This document shows positions 24,610-33,584 of a stretch of DNA of 64,000 nucleotides, in pieces. Below the pieces are notes generated by a model. That model ran no database searches, was not told the origin of the DNA, and saw nothing but the letters and a program-made list of their open reading frames with translations. The stretch is from Kumtagia sp964244725 (lineage in GTDB: Bacteria; Pseudomonadota; Alphaproteobacteria; Rhizobiales; Rhizobiaceae). Within the stretch, counting starts at the first letter, position 1; each line of letters begins with the position of its first letter. The stretch lies in NCBI GenBank assembly GCA_964244725.1, contig CAXTJQ010000008.1, positions 1 through 64,000 on the forward strand, in the 5' to 3' direction. Made by a program: the position numbers and the translations under genes.

Positions 24610-25397
24610 CAAATGCCGCGCGCGGTCTTCGCCATCTCGACCAGGGCTGGCCGGAGGTCGGATGCGGCGGCGAGGGGCGCGGGGAAGAAGATCCGCCGAA
24701 CGTCGTCGCCATTGGCGAGATCGAAGCCGTCGGCATCGATGCCGGTCAAAGTCCAGCCAGCGGACGTGGCTCCGGTGAAGTGGCAGGCATAGAGATCGAT
24801 CGCGTCGTGGTGGTCGGCGTTCATATGGTCGAGCGCCGATTGCTCGGTGAGCGCTAGCTCGGCGAAAGCCGGTCCGCCTGTCAGGAGATCGTCCCGGGTC
24901 AGCAAGAAAGCCTTGCCAAAACCGCCGTTCAGGCTGGCGCGCTCGATCTCGAGCCGGAACATGCGGAAATCGCCGAGGCCGGCATAGAGCGCGGCCTTGG
25001 GATTGCGGTTGAGGAAGCGCCGCTCGGCCAGATCATAGGCAGGTGACCCGCGCTCGATTGGCGCCGCGCGGTTGGAGAGGCCGATGCGCGGGTAGGCGAG
25101 GGCGTCGCCCTTTCCGGGCTCGCCCAACAGGAGCGAACAGCGTGGATCGGCCAGCATCGCGCCGGTATGCGCCGAGAGCATCGAGACCAGAACGAGCGGC
25201 GTGCCGTCGCCGTCCGTCGCGACACCGACGCGGCTCGCCAGCGGGCCGCCGCTCTGCGGGTCGAGCACGGCGAGCGCGCCATGCCGCGCGATGCGAAGCA
25301 GGGTGCGCGCGAGTCGTATCGCGTCGGCATCTGTCGGTCGGATGACGGACGGTCGATCCGCAGCGGCAGGCTGGCTCTCGTCGGGGCCGGTGCTCAA
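24609..25397 (-). CDS. HugZ-like / pyridoxamine 5'-phosphate oxidase-fold protein with DUF2470
   Basis: The protein has 262 residues taking the TTG at 25397 ('LSTGPDESQPAAADRPSVIR', AAGG close upstream). The start is uncertain because the open frame extends far upstream into non-conserved sequence. The N-terminal split-barrel ('LLRIARHGALAVLDP', 'VLVSMLSAHTGAMLADPRCS', 'GEPGKGDALAYPRIGL') is followed by a DUF2470 domain ('ALDHMNADHHDAIDLYACH'). This pairing is seen in HugZ heme oxygenases and related flavin/heme proteins. Heme degradation is plausible but not shown. Translationally coupled to the downstream RNA methylase. Confidence 0.82.
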   Translation of the reverse strand: MSTGPDESQPAAADRPSVIRPTDADAIRLARTLLRIARHGALAVLDPQSGGPLASRVGVATDGDGTPLVLVSMLSAHTGAMLADPRCSLLLGEPGKGDALAYPRIGLSNRAAPIERGSPAYDLAERRFLNRNPKAALYAGLGDFRMFRLEIERASLNGGFGKAFLLTRDDLLTGGPAFAELALTEQSALDHMNADHHDAIDLYACHFTGATSAGWTLTGIDADGFDLANGDDVRRIFFPAPLAAASDLRPALVEMAKTARGI

Positions 25398-25495
25398 CGC
25401 CTTGCGATCCAAATTGCCGCGTAAGGTTTTTTGCCAATCATGCGGTTTGCCCCTTTTGGCGAACCGTAGGCAGTCGACCGTTGCGGTGCAACCCG

Positions 25496-26020
25496 TCAGG
25501 TCGGGCGCGCATCGCGCGCCTGGTCGGCGTGGGTCATCTCTCCGCGCAGTCTCTCGACCGTGCCGGGAATGATCTCGGCGGCAAGCAGGCGCAGCGGATC
25601 GACAGGGCGAGGCATCGTCAACTGGCCGCGCGGGATGCGCTTGAAGCCGAGCGGGCCGTAATAGGGTTCGTCCCCGACCAGGATCACCGCGCCAGCGCCG
25701 GCCTGCCCGGCGGCCCGGACGGCCATCCTCACCAACTCGCGGCCGATGCCGCAATTCTTGTGCTCGGGCCGCACCGCGAGCGGCCCGAGCAGCAGCGCGC
25801 GACCCTCACCGGCGGCGACGCAAGTGAGGCGAACGGACGCGACGACGACGTCGCCGCGCATGGCGACGAAGGAAAGCGACCGCTCGTGCGGGCCGCCTTC
25901 GCGAATCTTGTAGGCCGCGCGGGCGAAGCGGCCCGGCCCGAACGCCTCTTCGTTGATGAGTTCGATCGCGTGATCATGCGACGGCAGTTCGGCCGTGAAG
26001 TCGATTTCGGCGAGGATCAT
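25496..26020 (-). CDS. GNAT-family N-acetyltransferase (YhbS-like)
   Basis: The protein has 174 residues. The acetyl-CoA-binding motif A reads 'LLGPLAVRPEHKNCGIGRELVRMAV' in part (V..xxxQ/RxxGIG type), and the following 'ILVGDEPYYGPLGFKR' is typical of YhbS-like members. The C-terminal part has a Pro-rich loop and 'LRLLAAEIIPGTVERLRGEM'. The substrate is unknown. It is 98 bp upstream of the HugZ-like gene in the same direction. Confidence 0.88.
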   Translation of the reverse strand: MILAEIDFTAELPSHDHAIELINEEAFGPGRFARAAYKIREGGPHERSLSFVAMRGDVVVASVRLTCVAAGEGRALLLGPLAVRPEHKNCGIGRELVRMAVRAAGQAGAGAVILVGDEPYYGPLGFKRIPRGQLTMPRPVDPLRLLAAEIIPGTVERLRGEMTHADQARDARPT

Positions 26021-26299
26021 GATGGCAAAATCCGGTCGTATGGGGAAAGTCGCTGCAAGCGGCAGCTTCGCCAGTCAGCGCTCGGTCAAGCGCGGGCGCC
26101 CATTCGTCGTCGGTCGAACCTGATATGCAGGGTGCGAGAGGCCATAGCGACGCCCGCTAACATCATTCCCGGTCGAGGTCCATCCGGAAGCCTTGCTTTT
26201 CATTGGCGCAGTTGCGCGGTGACGCATTGTTCATGCGTCCGCCGGTTCCAGAGACGCGACGTCTGCCCTAAGGAAAATACACGTCAGGGAGACAGGATC

Positions 26300-27280
26300 A
26301 TGGGACAACTCGTCGACGGCGTCTGGCACGACATCTGGTACGCAACCAAGGAGAGCGGCGGCCGCTTCGAGCGCCCGGATGCGCCCTGGCGCGATTGGGT
26401 GACCGTCGACGGCAAGCCGGGGATGGGCCGCAGTCGCGGCTTCAAGGCCGAGCCCGGTCGCTACCACCTCTATGTCTCGCTTGCCTGCCCGTGGGCTCAT
26501 CGGACGCTCATCTTCAGGGCGTTGAAGATGCTGGAGGACGTGATTTCGATTTCGATCGTGCATCATTTCATGGGCAAGGACGGCTGGACCTTCCGCGCCG
26601 AGGACGGCGCGACGGGCGATACGCTCCACGGCCTGGACTTTCTGCATCAGGTCTACACGACGGCCGATCCGAAATGCAGCGGGCGCGTCACGGTGCCCGT
26701 GCTCTGGGACAAGCAGCAGCGGACAATCGTTTCCAACGAATCGTCCGAAATCATCCGGATGCTGAATTCGGCCTTCGACGCCTGGGGCGATGCGGCGATC
26801 GACTTCTATCCGCAAGCGCTGCGCGGCGACATCGACGCGATCAACGCGATCGTGTATCCTGCGATCAACAACGGCGTCTACCGCGCTGGCTTCTCGACCA
26901 CGCAAAACGCTTACGAAGAAGCCTTCGGCGGCCTGTTCGGCGCGCTCGACATGATCGAGGCGCGGCTCTTTCGCCAGCGATATCTCGTCGGCGGTTCGAT
27001 CACGGAGGCGGATTGGCGGCTGTTCACGACGCTGGTGCGCTTCGACCCGGTCTATGTCGGCCACTTCAAATGCAATCAGCGCCGCATCGCCGACTACCCG
27101 AACCTATCGAACTATCTGCGCGACCTCTACCAGATGCCAGGCGTCGCCGGGACCGTGAACCTGCATCACATCAAATCGCATTATTACGCAAGCCACGAGA
27201 TGATCAACCCGACTCGGATCGTCCCGCTCGGCCCCGCGCTCGACTATGGCGCCCCCCATGACCGTGCGCGTTTCGGCTGA
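26300..27280 (+). CDS. Glutathionyl-hydroquinone reductase (Xi-class glutathione S-transferase)
   Basis: The protein has 326 residues from ATG 26300 (GGGAG upstream). The much longer open frame starting near 25481 is antisense to the GNAT gene and is ignored. The catalytic Cys63 is in 'SLACPWAHRTL', the PcpF/YqjG/ECM4 signature. 'VPVLWDKQQRTIVSNESSEI' carries the glutathione-site Ser, and a C-terminal all-helical domain follows. The family reduces glutathionyl-hydroquinones with glutathione. It is divergent from the GNAT gene across a 279-bp region with no recognised site. Confidence 0.92.
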   Translation: MGQLVDGVWHDIWYATKESGGRFERPDAPWRDWVTVDGKPGMGRSRGFKAEPGRYHLYVSLACPWAHRTLIFRALKMLEDVISISIVHHFMGKDGWTFRAEDGATGDTLHGLDFLHQVYTTADPKCSGRVTVPVLWDKQQRTIVSNESSEIIRMLNSAFDAWGDAAIDFYPQALRGDIDAINAIVYPAINNGVYRAGFSTTQNAYEEAFGGLFGALDMIEARLFRQRYLVGGSITEADWRLFTTLVRFDPVYVGHFKCNQRRIADYPNLSNYLRDLYQMPGVAGTVNLHHIKSHYYASHEMINPTRIVPLGPALDYGAPHDRARFG

Positions 27281-27784
27281 TCACCAGTATGGGTCGGCAG
27301 GGTGGTTGCCGATGACTTCGGCGATGCGCTGGCGCGTCGCGCGCGTCGTTTCAGCCGGCAGGTCATCGAGCGGAAAGAAGCCGGACTCCGCGATCTCCAT
27401 ATCGGGCTTCTTCGGGACGGTCTGGGAAAAAGCCTCCACCAGATAGAGCGCGACGTGGTCGCGGCGCGTCGCGATGCGATTGAAGTGCAGGGACTTCAGC
27501 GCGGGCCGCTCGGCAAGCACGATGTTTCCCTCTTCCTGCAATTCGCGCGCCAGCGCTTCTTCCATGGTTTCGCCGAGCTCGACGCCGCCGCCCGGCAGTT
27601 GCCACCCCGGCACGTAGGTGTGGCGGATGAGGAAGACCGTCCGGGACGCCGGGTCGATGACGAGGCCGCGCACCCCGAGCGTCATGGCGCGGCGCAGCAG
27701 GAAATATTTGTGGAACAGGATGCCGCGCAGCGCCGGCCAGGCCTTCTGGCTCGGAACGCTTTCCGTCTCGATATCGACCGTCAT
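27281..27784 (-). CDS. Nudix hydrolase
   Basis: The protein has 167 residues from ATG 27784. The Nudix box spans about 66-88 ('GGGVELGETMEEALARELQE', then EGN), matching Gx5Ex7REUxEExGU apart from Asn at the final hydrophobic position. The preceding 'LVIDPASRTVFLIRHTYVPG' is typical of NUDIX proteins acting on nucleoside-diphosphate derivatives. The substrate is unknown. The stop directly abuts that of the reductase gene, so the two converge with no spacer. Confidence 0.9.
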   Translation of the reverse strand: MTVDIETESVPSQKAWPALRGILFHKYFLLRRAMTLGVRGLVIDPASRTVFLIRHTYVPGWQLPGGGVELGETMEEALARELQEEGNIVLAERPALKSLHFNRIATRRDHVALYLVEAFSQTVPKKPDMEIAESGFFPLDDLPAETTRATRQRIAEVIGNHPADPYW

Positions 27785-27833
27785 CACGTTTCCCCGGCTG
27801 GAAAGGCGGCCGGGCGCGCCCTACAACCAATTG

Positions 27834-28769
27834 ATGCTCAGGCTCGCCCATATCTCCGACGTACACCTCGGACCGCTCCCGGACATATCCTACCGCGAGC
27901 TCGCCTCCAAACGAATGGTCGGCTATGTCAACTGGCAGCGCAACCGACGCCGCCTGATCACCGGCGGAACGCTGGGCGCCATCGTCGCGGCGCTCAAGAC
28001 GGACGGGCCGCAGCACATCGCGGTCACCGGCGACCTGGTCAATCTGGCGCTCGACGCCGAAATCGAACTGGCTAGGGTCTGGCTGGAGATGCTCGGCAGG
28101 CCCGAGGACGTCTCCGTCGTTCCAGGCAACCACGACGCCTATGTGCCCGGCGCGTTCGACAAGGCGTGCGTTGCATGGCGGCCCTGGATGGCCGGGGACG
28201 ACTTGGAGGGTCCGATCGGGCGCAAGACGTTTCCCTATCTGCGCATCCGCGGAAACGTGGCGATCATCGGCGTGACCAGCGCGCGCGCCACCGCGCCCTT
28301 CATGGCCAGCGGCTTCTTTCGCGAGGAACAGTCGCACCGATTGGCCAAGATACTCGACGAGACGGGCAGCCGTGGTCTGTGCCGCGTCGTCATGATTCAT
28401 CACCCGCCGGTGCGCTCCGCCGTTCCGCAGCACAAGCGGCTGTTCGGCATCGCCCGCTTCCACGATACGGTGCGCAATCATGGCTGCGAACTGGTTCTGC
28501 ACGGCCATTCGCACAATCCCACCCTGTTCTGGATCGGCGACCGCAAGAAGCCTATCCCGGTGGTCGGCGTCGCGGCGACCGGCCAAGGGCTCGGCGGCTC
28601 GCATGCGCCGGCGCAGTACAACCTGTTCGAGATTTCCGGCGATCCGGTTGGGTGGCGGATACGGCTGACGCGTCGCGGCATCACCACATCGGAATTGGTC
28701 GTCTCCGACATCGAGAGGCTCGACCTCGGCTCGCCTGCCAGGGCCCCGGGCGTGTTCGAAGAGGCGTAG
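27834..28769 (+). CDS. Calcineurin-like metallophosphoesterase
   Basis: The protein has 311 residues from ATG 27834. Motifs in order: 'ISDVHLG' (Asp9, His11), 'VTGDLVN', 'VVPGNHDAY', 'MIHHPPV' and 'LHGHSHNPT'. All five metal-binding blocks of class III phosphodiesterases (CpdA/Icc-type fold) are intact. It could hydrolyse a cyclic nucleotide or a UDP-lipid precursor. The sequence does not decide. It is divergent from the Nudix gene with only 49 bp between starts. Confidence 0.9.
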   Translation: MLRLAHISDVHLGPLPDISYRELASKRMVGYVNWQRNRRRLITGGTLGAIVAALKTDGPQHIAVTGDLVNLALDAEIELARVWLEMLGRPEDVSVVPGNHDAYVPGAFDKACVAWRPWMAGDDLEGPIGRKTFPYLRIRGNVAIIGVTSARATAPFMASGFFREEQSHRLAKILDETGSRGLCRVVMIHHPPVRSAVPQHKRLFGIARFHDTVRNHGCELVLHGHSHNPTLFWIGDRKKPIPVVGVAATGQGLGGSHAPAQYNLFEISGDPVGWRIRLTRRGITTSELVVSDIERLDLGSPARAPGVFEEA

Positions 28770-28784
28770 ACCTTTCCAGCCTCC

Positions 28785-29390
28785 TCAATTCAGGCCCGTC
28801 AGCCTGGTCCAGAACATGACCGTCGCGGCCGCAAGGCCGAAGAGAGCGCCGGCGATCAGGATCCAGAAGCCGCTCGTCAGCGCCGACCACGCCTTCTGGC
28901 GCGAGGTTCGCAGCGGCGCTTCCGCTTCCCTCACGGTTGCCGCGAACGCGCCTTCGATGGCGGGCGCGGCGCCGCCTTCGATCATGCGCTCGCGCTCGAC
29001 GATGCGCTCTGCGACGTAGCGGGTGACGGCGTCGGCGACAGCCTCCATGCGCGGCGATTCGGCCAGCACGACGCGGCCGATCCGGGTATCCTTCAAAAAT
29101 CGATAGGTCCGCCGGTCCCTGCCCATGGCGACATGGCCGACCGAATCGACCCAGAGGCGCGGCTGGAGCCCCGACGACAGCACGTAGTCGAAGATATCGA
29201 CATCGGCGGGGACTTCGGCGAAGACCGGCGCGAGCTCCGCCGCGAGAAGCTGCAGCCGCATTCGCGTCGCCTCGCGCAAGTCGACGACGACATCCTCACG
29301 GTCGGCGGCGGCGTTCTTGACCTCGCGGATCGCGTCCGAAAGCTTGCGCAGCGGCATGACGCTGTTCTGGTTGTCCGCACGCTCGCTCAT
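28785..29390 (-). CDS. Conserved hypothetical protein with C-terminal membrane anchor
   Basis: The protein has 201 residues. An N-terminal helical region ('LRKLSDAIREVKNAAADRED') is followed by a mixed alpha/beta middle ('IFDYVLSSGLQPRLWVDSVG', 'TYRFLKDTRIGRVVLAES'). One membrane segment closes the protein ('FWILIAGALFGLAAATVMFW', about 177-196). It is not assigned to a function. It converges with the metallophosphoesterase gene (15 bp) and lies between it and leuA. Confidence 0.72.
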   Translation of the reverse strand: MSERADNQNSVMPLRKLSDAIREVKNAAADREDVVVDLREATRMRLQLLAAELAPVFAEVPADVDIFDYVLSSGLQPRLWVDSVGHVAMGRDRRTYRFLKDTRIGRVVLAESPRMEAVADAVTRYVAERIVERERMIEGGAAPAIEGAFAATVREAEAPLRTSRQKAWSALTSGFWILIAGALFGLAAATVMFWTRLTGLN

Positions 29391-29506
29391 CGCCCGACTC
29401 CGGTGTTTGGGGTTAACCGAGTGTTAACAGGTTTCGCGCGCGAGGCGAGTCGGGCGGCGGTCAGGCCATCCGATAGACGAGAGAAAAGTCGGGAGCGCCG
29501 GTCGAC

Positions 29507-31216
29507 TCACGGCGCCTTGTCGAGGATGCGGTTGGCGGCAGACACCACGGCTTCCAGCGAGGCCGCCACGATGTTGGTGTTGATGCCGGCGCCGAAGGCG
29601 GCCCCGCCCGGATGCGTGATCTCCATGTAGCAAATGGCGGCCGCGTTAGAGCCCTGCTGGATCGAGTGCTCCGAATAGTCGCGGACCGAAATATCGAGCC
29701 CGAGGTGGCGCGACAGGGCGTCGACGAAGCCGTCGACCGGGCCGTTGCCCTTGCCCGAGATGACAGTCTCGCGGCCGCCGTCGAGGATCGTCGCCTCGAC
29801 GATCCTGCGGCCCTTCGGTCCGGCGTCGGGAAAGGTCTGGTGGTCGAGATAGCGCAGCCTTGCGTCCGGCTGGTCGACGTAATCCGCGCGGAACGCGTCG
29901 TAGATGCGCTTGGCCGAAAGTTCCGTTCCTTCCGCGTCGGCAATCGCCTGGATCGCCTTGGAGAACTCTACCTGGAGGTTGCGCGGCACATTCAGTCCGT
30001 AATCGGCCTGGAGAACGTAGGCGATGCCGCCCTTGCCGGATTGCGAGTTGATCCGGATGATCGCTTCGTACGACCGACCGACATCCTTGGGGTCGATCGG
30101 CAGGTAGGGCACTTCCCAGAGCGGCGTATTGGCCTTTTGCAGCGCCTTCATGCCCTTGTTGATCGCGTCCTGATGGGAGCCGGAGAAGGCGGTATAGACG
30201 AGTTCGCCGACATAGGGGTGGCGCTCGGCGATCTTCAACTGGTTTGAATATTCGTAGACGTCCTTCATCCGGTTGATGTCGGAACAGTCGAGCATCGGGT
30301 CGACGCCCTGCGTGTACAGGTTGAGCGCCAGCGTCACGATATCGACATTGCCGGTGCGCTCGCCATTGCCGAACAGCGTGCCCTCGACGCGGTCGGCGCC
30401 CGCCATCAGGCCGAGTTCGGTCGCCGCGATGCCGGTTCCGCGATCGTTGTGCGGATGCAGCGAGACGATGACGGACTCGCGCCCATCGAGATGGCGGCAC
30501 ATCCACTCGATCTGGTCGGCATAGACATTCGGCGTCGCCATCTCGACGGTCGCGGGCAGGTTGAGGATGAGCTTGTTGTCCGGCGTCGGGCGCACGACCT
30601 CGGTGACAGCGTTGCAGATTTCAAGCGCGACCTCGAGTTCGGTGCCGGTGAAGCTTTCCGGCGAATATTCGAAGCGGTAGCCGCCGCCTGCTTTCTCCGC
30701 CATGTCGGTAATCAGTTTCGCGGCGTCGGTGGCGATCGCCTTGATGCCCGGAACATCCTTGGCGAAGACGACGCGGCGCTGCAGTTCGCTGGTGGAATTG
30801 TAGAAGTGCACGATCGGTTTGGTCGCACCTCGCAGCGACTCGAAGGTGCGGGCGATGAGTTCCGGCCGGCACTGGACCAGCACCTGCAGCGACACGTCGG
30901 CGGGAACGCCGCCCTCCTCGATGCACCAGCGGGCGAAATCGAAATCGGTCTGCGAGGCCGAGGGGAAGCCGATCTCGATCTCCTTGAAGCCCATGTCGAG
31001 CAGGAGCGCGAACATGCGCGCCTTGCGCTCGTGGCCCATCGGGTCGATCAGCGCCTGGTTGCCGTCGCGCAGGTCGACCGAACACCAGATCGGCGCGGCC
31101 TCGATTCCGCGTCCAGGCCATGTGCGGTCGGCGAGGTCGAGTTTCGGATAGGCCTGATATTTGCGGGCGGAGTCCGGCATGCCCTTGGCGGCCCGGACGG
31201 GGATAGATTGGTTCAT
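29507..31216 (-). CDS. leuA: 2-isopropylmalate synthase
   Basis: The protein has 569 residues, the long (LeuA2-type) form. It condenses acetyl-CoA with 2-ketoisovalerate, the first step of leucine synthesis. The DRE-TIM signature is 'CSVDLRDGNQALIDPM' (catalytic Arg/Asp and metal Asp). The metal His pair is in 'SLHPHNDRGTG', and 'GTLFGNGERTGNVD' follows. The C-terminal LeuA dimer domain for leucine feedback covers about 430-565 ('GPVDGFVDALSRHLGLDISV'). Start ATG 31216. A candidate leucine leader peptide lies upstream. Confidence 0.95.
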   Translation of the reverse strand: MNQSIPVRAAKGMPDSARKYQAYPKLDLADRTWPGRGIEAAPIWCSVDLRDGNQALIDPMGHERKARMFALLLDMGFKEIEIGFPSASQTDFDFARWCIEEGGVPADVSLQVLVQCRPELIARTFESLRGATKPIVHFYNSTSELQRRVVFAKDVPGIKAIATDAAKLITDMAEKAGGGYRFEYSPESFTGTELEVALEICNAVTEVVRPTPDNKLILNLPATVEMATPNVYADQIEWMCRHLDGRESVIVSLHPHNDRGTGIAATELGLMAGADRVEGTLFGNGERTGNVDIVTLALNLYTQGVDPMLDCSDINRMKDVYEYSNQLKIAERHPYVGELVYTAFSGSHQDAINKGMKALQKANTPLWEVPYLPIDPKDVGRSYEAIIRINSQSGKGGIAYVLQADYGLNVPRNLQVEFSKAIQAIADAEGTELSAKRIYDAFRADYVDQPDARLRYLDHQTFPDAGPKGRRIVEATILDGGRETVISGKGNGPVDGFVDALSRHLGLDISVRDYSEHSIQQGSNAAAICYMEITHPGGAAFGAGINTNIVAASLEAVVSAANRILDKAP

Positions 31217-31326
31217 GATGCGTCTCTCTGCCTTGCCGGCGGGCGCTGCGGTCCGGGTGAAGGCTTATGCTTGCGGCTGACGATGGAGGCGGCTGGCAAG
31301 GAGCTGCGGCGTCTGGCGGCCGATAC

Positions 31327-31381
31327 GACCGCCGGACGCTCCTCAGCGAGCCCGGCGGTCGCCGATAAGGCCGAGAAGCAT
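31327..31381 (-). promoter_or_regulatory. Candidate leuA leader peptide and attenuator
   Basis: A 12-codon frame, MLLGLIGDRRAR, runs from ATG 31381 to TGA at 31343-31345, or as a longer in-frame version from ATG 31462. Three Leu codons and one Ile occur in six. The coding end overlaps a perfect 9-bp hairpin: GACCGCCGG at 31352-31360 and CCGGCGGTC at 31327-31335. A competing weaker hairpin can form just downstream (GGCGG with CCGCC near 31316-31333). No clear T-tract follows, so termination versus another mechanism is open. leuA starts 126 bp after the leader stop. Confidence 0.42.
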
Positions 31382-31659
31382 GATCGCGGCCGACAGCGCG
31401 CGCAGGGTCGCCGATGCCAAGGCGCCGGGACGGGATGCGGACTGGGCCAATGAGCCGTTCATGCGCGTGCTGATACAGGAGCGGCAATTTCCCGGCAAGG
31501 CCGCTTCACCTTGATTCTGCAGATTTGCGCGCCTGAGAGCCGGCTTTGACCTGGCGAGTCTCTTCCAGAGGCGGCGCTTGACGACCGATCTTCCTTAAGG
31601 GAAGCTGACAACTTCACGGGCGGCTTGTTTTTTCACCCTTCGAGCTTGTGGCGGGCAAC
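31382..31659. other. Divergent region between leuA leader and the next rightward gene
   Basis: About 280 bp without a credible gene. It should contain the leuA promoter. I do not see a confident -35/-10 pair. Confidence 0.3.
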
Positions 31660-32367
31660 ATGATCAGCATGGACGTCGTCGTACAAATCACCGGCTTCGG
31701 CGGCGACTTCTCGGAGTTCGAAGGCCGGCAGCAGAAGGACATGGGGCTGCTGCGAAAAAGCGTGACGGGCCCGATTTACGACGCGAAATCCAACCGCAGG
31801 CTGACGACGATCACCTATACCGGCGGCCAGAACCCCGACCCGAGCATGGCGATCGCCGCCGACGTGATGACTGCCCTCTTCGAACCGGACTGCAAGCCCG
31901 GCGTCATCTGTCTGTACGGTGGCAGCGCCGGCGGCAAGAACGTGATCGCGGTCGCGAACCAGTTGTCGAACCCGCCCTTTGCGATCCCGCTTGCCTATGT
32001 GGGGAGTTCGGACGGCGCATTCTTCGACAACGACGCGGTCGACGGTCCGAACTGGGACGGGACCAACCTCCTCATCCGCGGCATGACGTTCAGCGCCAAG
32101 GAGACCGCCAACATCTATCAGACGGCCGGAAACGACACGGGTTTCAGCCTGAGCAAGGGAAAGCGGGTCTGGTTGGGGAAGATGAAGAACAAGGAAATCC
32201 ACGGTCCGATCAAAGGGTTCGTGCTAAACCGCGACGTCAATCCGAAAAAGAAGGATGCGACCGACGACGACAAAACCAGTTGGGAGGCGGTCCATGCCAA
32301 CGCCGTTTCCGACGGCGACAAATACCATGTCGACCGAATCCAGAAGCTGCTGGAACAGGCCACATAA
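31660..32367 (+). CDS. Hypothetical protein with GGSAGG motif (possible alpha/beta-hydrolase fold)
   Basis: About 235 residues. Starts at GTG 31648, ATG 31660 and ATG 31669 are all possible and none has a strong ribosome site. 'GVICLYGGSAGGKNVIAVAN' (about residues 88-107) looks like a strand plus nucleophile-elbow G-x-S-x-G turn of serine hydrolases. 'YTGGQNPDPSMAIAADVM' upstream suggests a Rossmann-like order. 'AYVGSSDGAFFDND' could supply an acid, but no clear catalytic His motif is visible until 'VHANAVSDGDKYHVDR'. The C-terminus is Lys/Asp-rich. Not recognised with confidence. Confidence 0.65.
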   Translation: MISMDVVVQITGFGGDFSEFEGRQQKDMGLLRKSVTGPIYDAKSNRRLTTITYTGGQNPDPSMAIAADVMTALFEPDCKPGVICLYGGSAGGKNVIAVANQLSNPPFAIPLAYVGSSDGAFFDNDAVDGPNWDGTNLLIRGMTFSAKETANIYQTAGNDTGFSLSKGKRVWLGKMKNKEIHGPIKGFVLNRDVNPKKKDATDDDKTSWEAVHANAVSDGDKYHVDRIQKLLEQAT

Positions 32368-32539
32368 CGTCGGCCCTCGACGCGTCCGCAGACGAGCCGT
32401 GGGGACGGCAGGCCGCCGGGCGCGAAGATGTTTGCGCCGACCGATGGCAAAGATGGCCACCGCGCTTGAGTTTGTGCCAAGAACACAATAGGCGGCGCTC
32501 GCGAGAGGAGCGAGCTTCGTCGCCCAGGCCGAAAATTGA

Positions 32540-33580
32540 ATGCCCTCCCTGCGCAACCGACTCGACACCTTCATGGAACGCCGTACGGCGTCGATCCCGG
32601 CCGCCGCGCTCTCGCTGCAGGATCGGCTGCGGGCGGTCGCGTTTCATGGCGATTTCTCGCTCGCCTATTCGACGGCGGTCCAGACCAATCTCGCGTGTTT
32701 CGGCGGCGCTTCCGGCTACATCGCTTATGGCCGCAAGATGAACGGCGTCTTCGCGCTCGGCGATCCGGTCGCCGCGCACGCCGAGCGCCCCGGCCTGATC
32801 CGCGCCTTCGTGGGGGCGGCGGCCGATCCGTGCTTCGTCCAGGTTGGAGAGGAAAGCGCAAAGACGCTCGCGGGTCTCGGCTACACCGTCAACCAGATGG
32901 GGATCGACACCAGACTCACGCTTTCGGCGGGGACCTTCGCCGGAAAGCGTAACGAGACTGTCCGATACTCGGAGCGCTGGCTGCTTAAACAGGGTTTCGC
33001 GCTGGTCGACGATACGCATTCGGCCACCGCCCGCGATCATGTCGAGCGGATGTCGGAGCGGTGGCGCGCCACCCGCATCGTCAGGCGGCGCGAGATGCAG
33101 TTCCTGAACCGCCCCTTCAAGCCAGCGCTCGGTCCCGCCATGCGCCGCTTCATGCTGTTCGACCCGGCGGGAGAGCCGGTCGCGCTGCTCGATCTCGATC
33201 CGCTTCATGAGGAGGGCGAGGTCGTTGGCTATACGACATCGTTCAAGCGCAAGCTGCCCGGGGTCACGCCGCATGCCGAAATAGGCTTGACCAAATTCGC
33301 GGCCGACCGCATCCGCGACGACGGGATTCGGTCCATGACGCTCGGGCTGTCGCCGCTCGCCGCGCTCGAGTCTCTCGACTTCAAGGAGAGCGCCCTGCTG
33401 CGCCGCGCGTTCTGCGCGCTCTACGGTTCTTCCTGGATCAACCGGCGCATCTTCAACCTGCAGGGGCAGGCTGCGTTCAAGCGCAGGTTCCACGGTGCGG
33501 AGGAGCCAGTCTATATCGCGTTTCGGCGCTTGTCGGCGGTTCAGATGCTCGGCCTTCTGCGGCTGTGCAAGACGTTCTGA
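32540..33580 (+). CDS. DUF2156 / LPG-synthase catalytic-domain protein (MprF-like, without flippase)
   Basis: The protein has 346 residues. Tandem GNAT-like folds of the DUF2156 family: 'NLACFGGASGYIAYGRKMNG', 'FALGDPVAA' (the family's G-D-P), 'FVQVGEESAKTLAGLGYTVN', and later 'RRFMLFDPAGEPVALLDLDP' with a C-terminal 'IFNLQGQAAFKRRFHGAEEP' (F...K.KF). In MprF this domain transfers aminoacyl groups from tRNA to phosphatidylglycerol. Here the N-terminal membrane flippase is missing, so it may modify a lipid or another acceptor. The substrate is unknown. It converges with the AbrB-type gene (4 bp). Confidence 0.82.
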   Translation: MPSLRNRLDTFMERRTASIPAAALSLQDRLRAVAFHGDFSLAYSTAVQTNLACFGGASGYIAYGRKMNGVFALGDPVAAHAERPGLIRAFVGAAADPCFVQVGEESAKTLAGLGYTVNQMGIDTRLTLSAGTFAGKRNETVRYSERWLLKQGFALVDDTHSATARDHVERMSERWRATRIVRRREMQFLNRPFKPALGPAMRRFMLFDPAGEPVALLDLDPLHEEGEVVGYTTSFKRKLPGVTPHAEIGLTKFAADRIRDDGIRSMTLGLSPLAALESLDFKESALLRRAFCALYGSSWINRRIFNLQGQAAFKRRFHGAEEPVYIAFRRLSAVQMLGLLRLCKTF

Positions 33581-33584
33581 GCGT

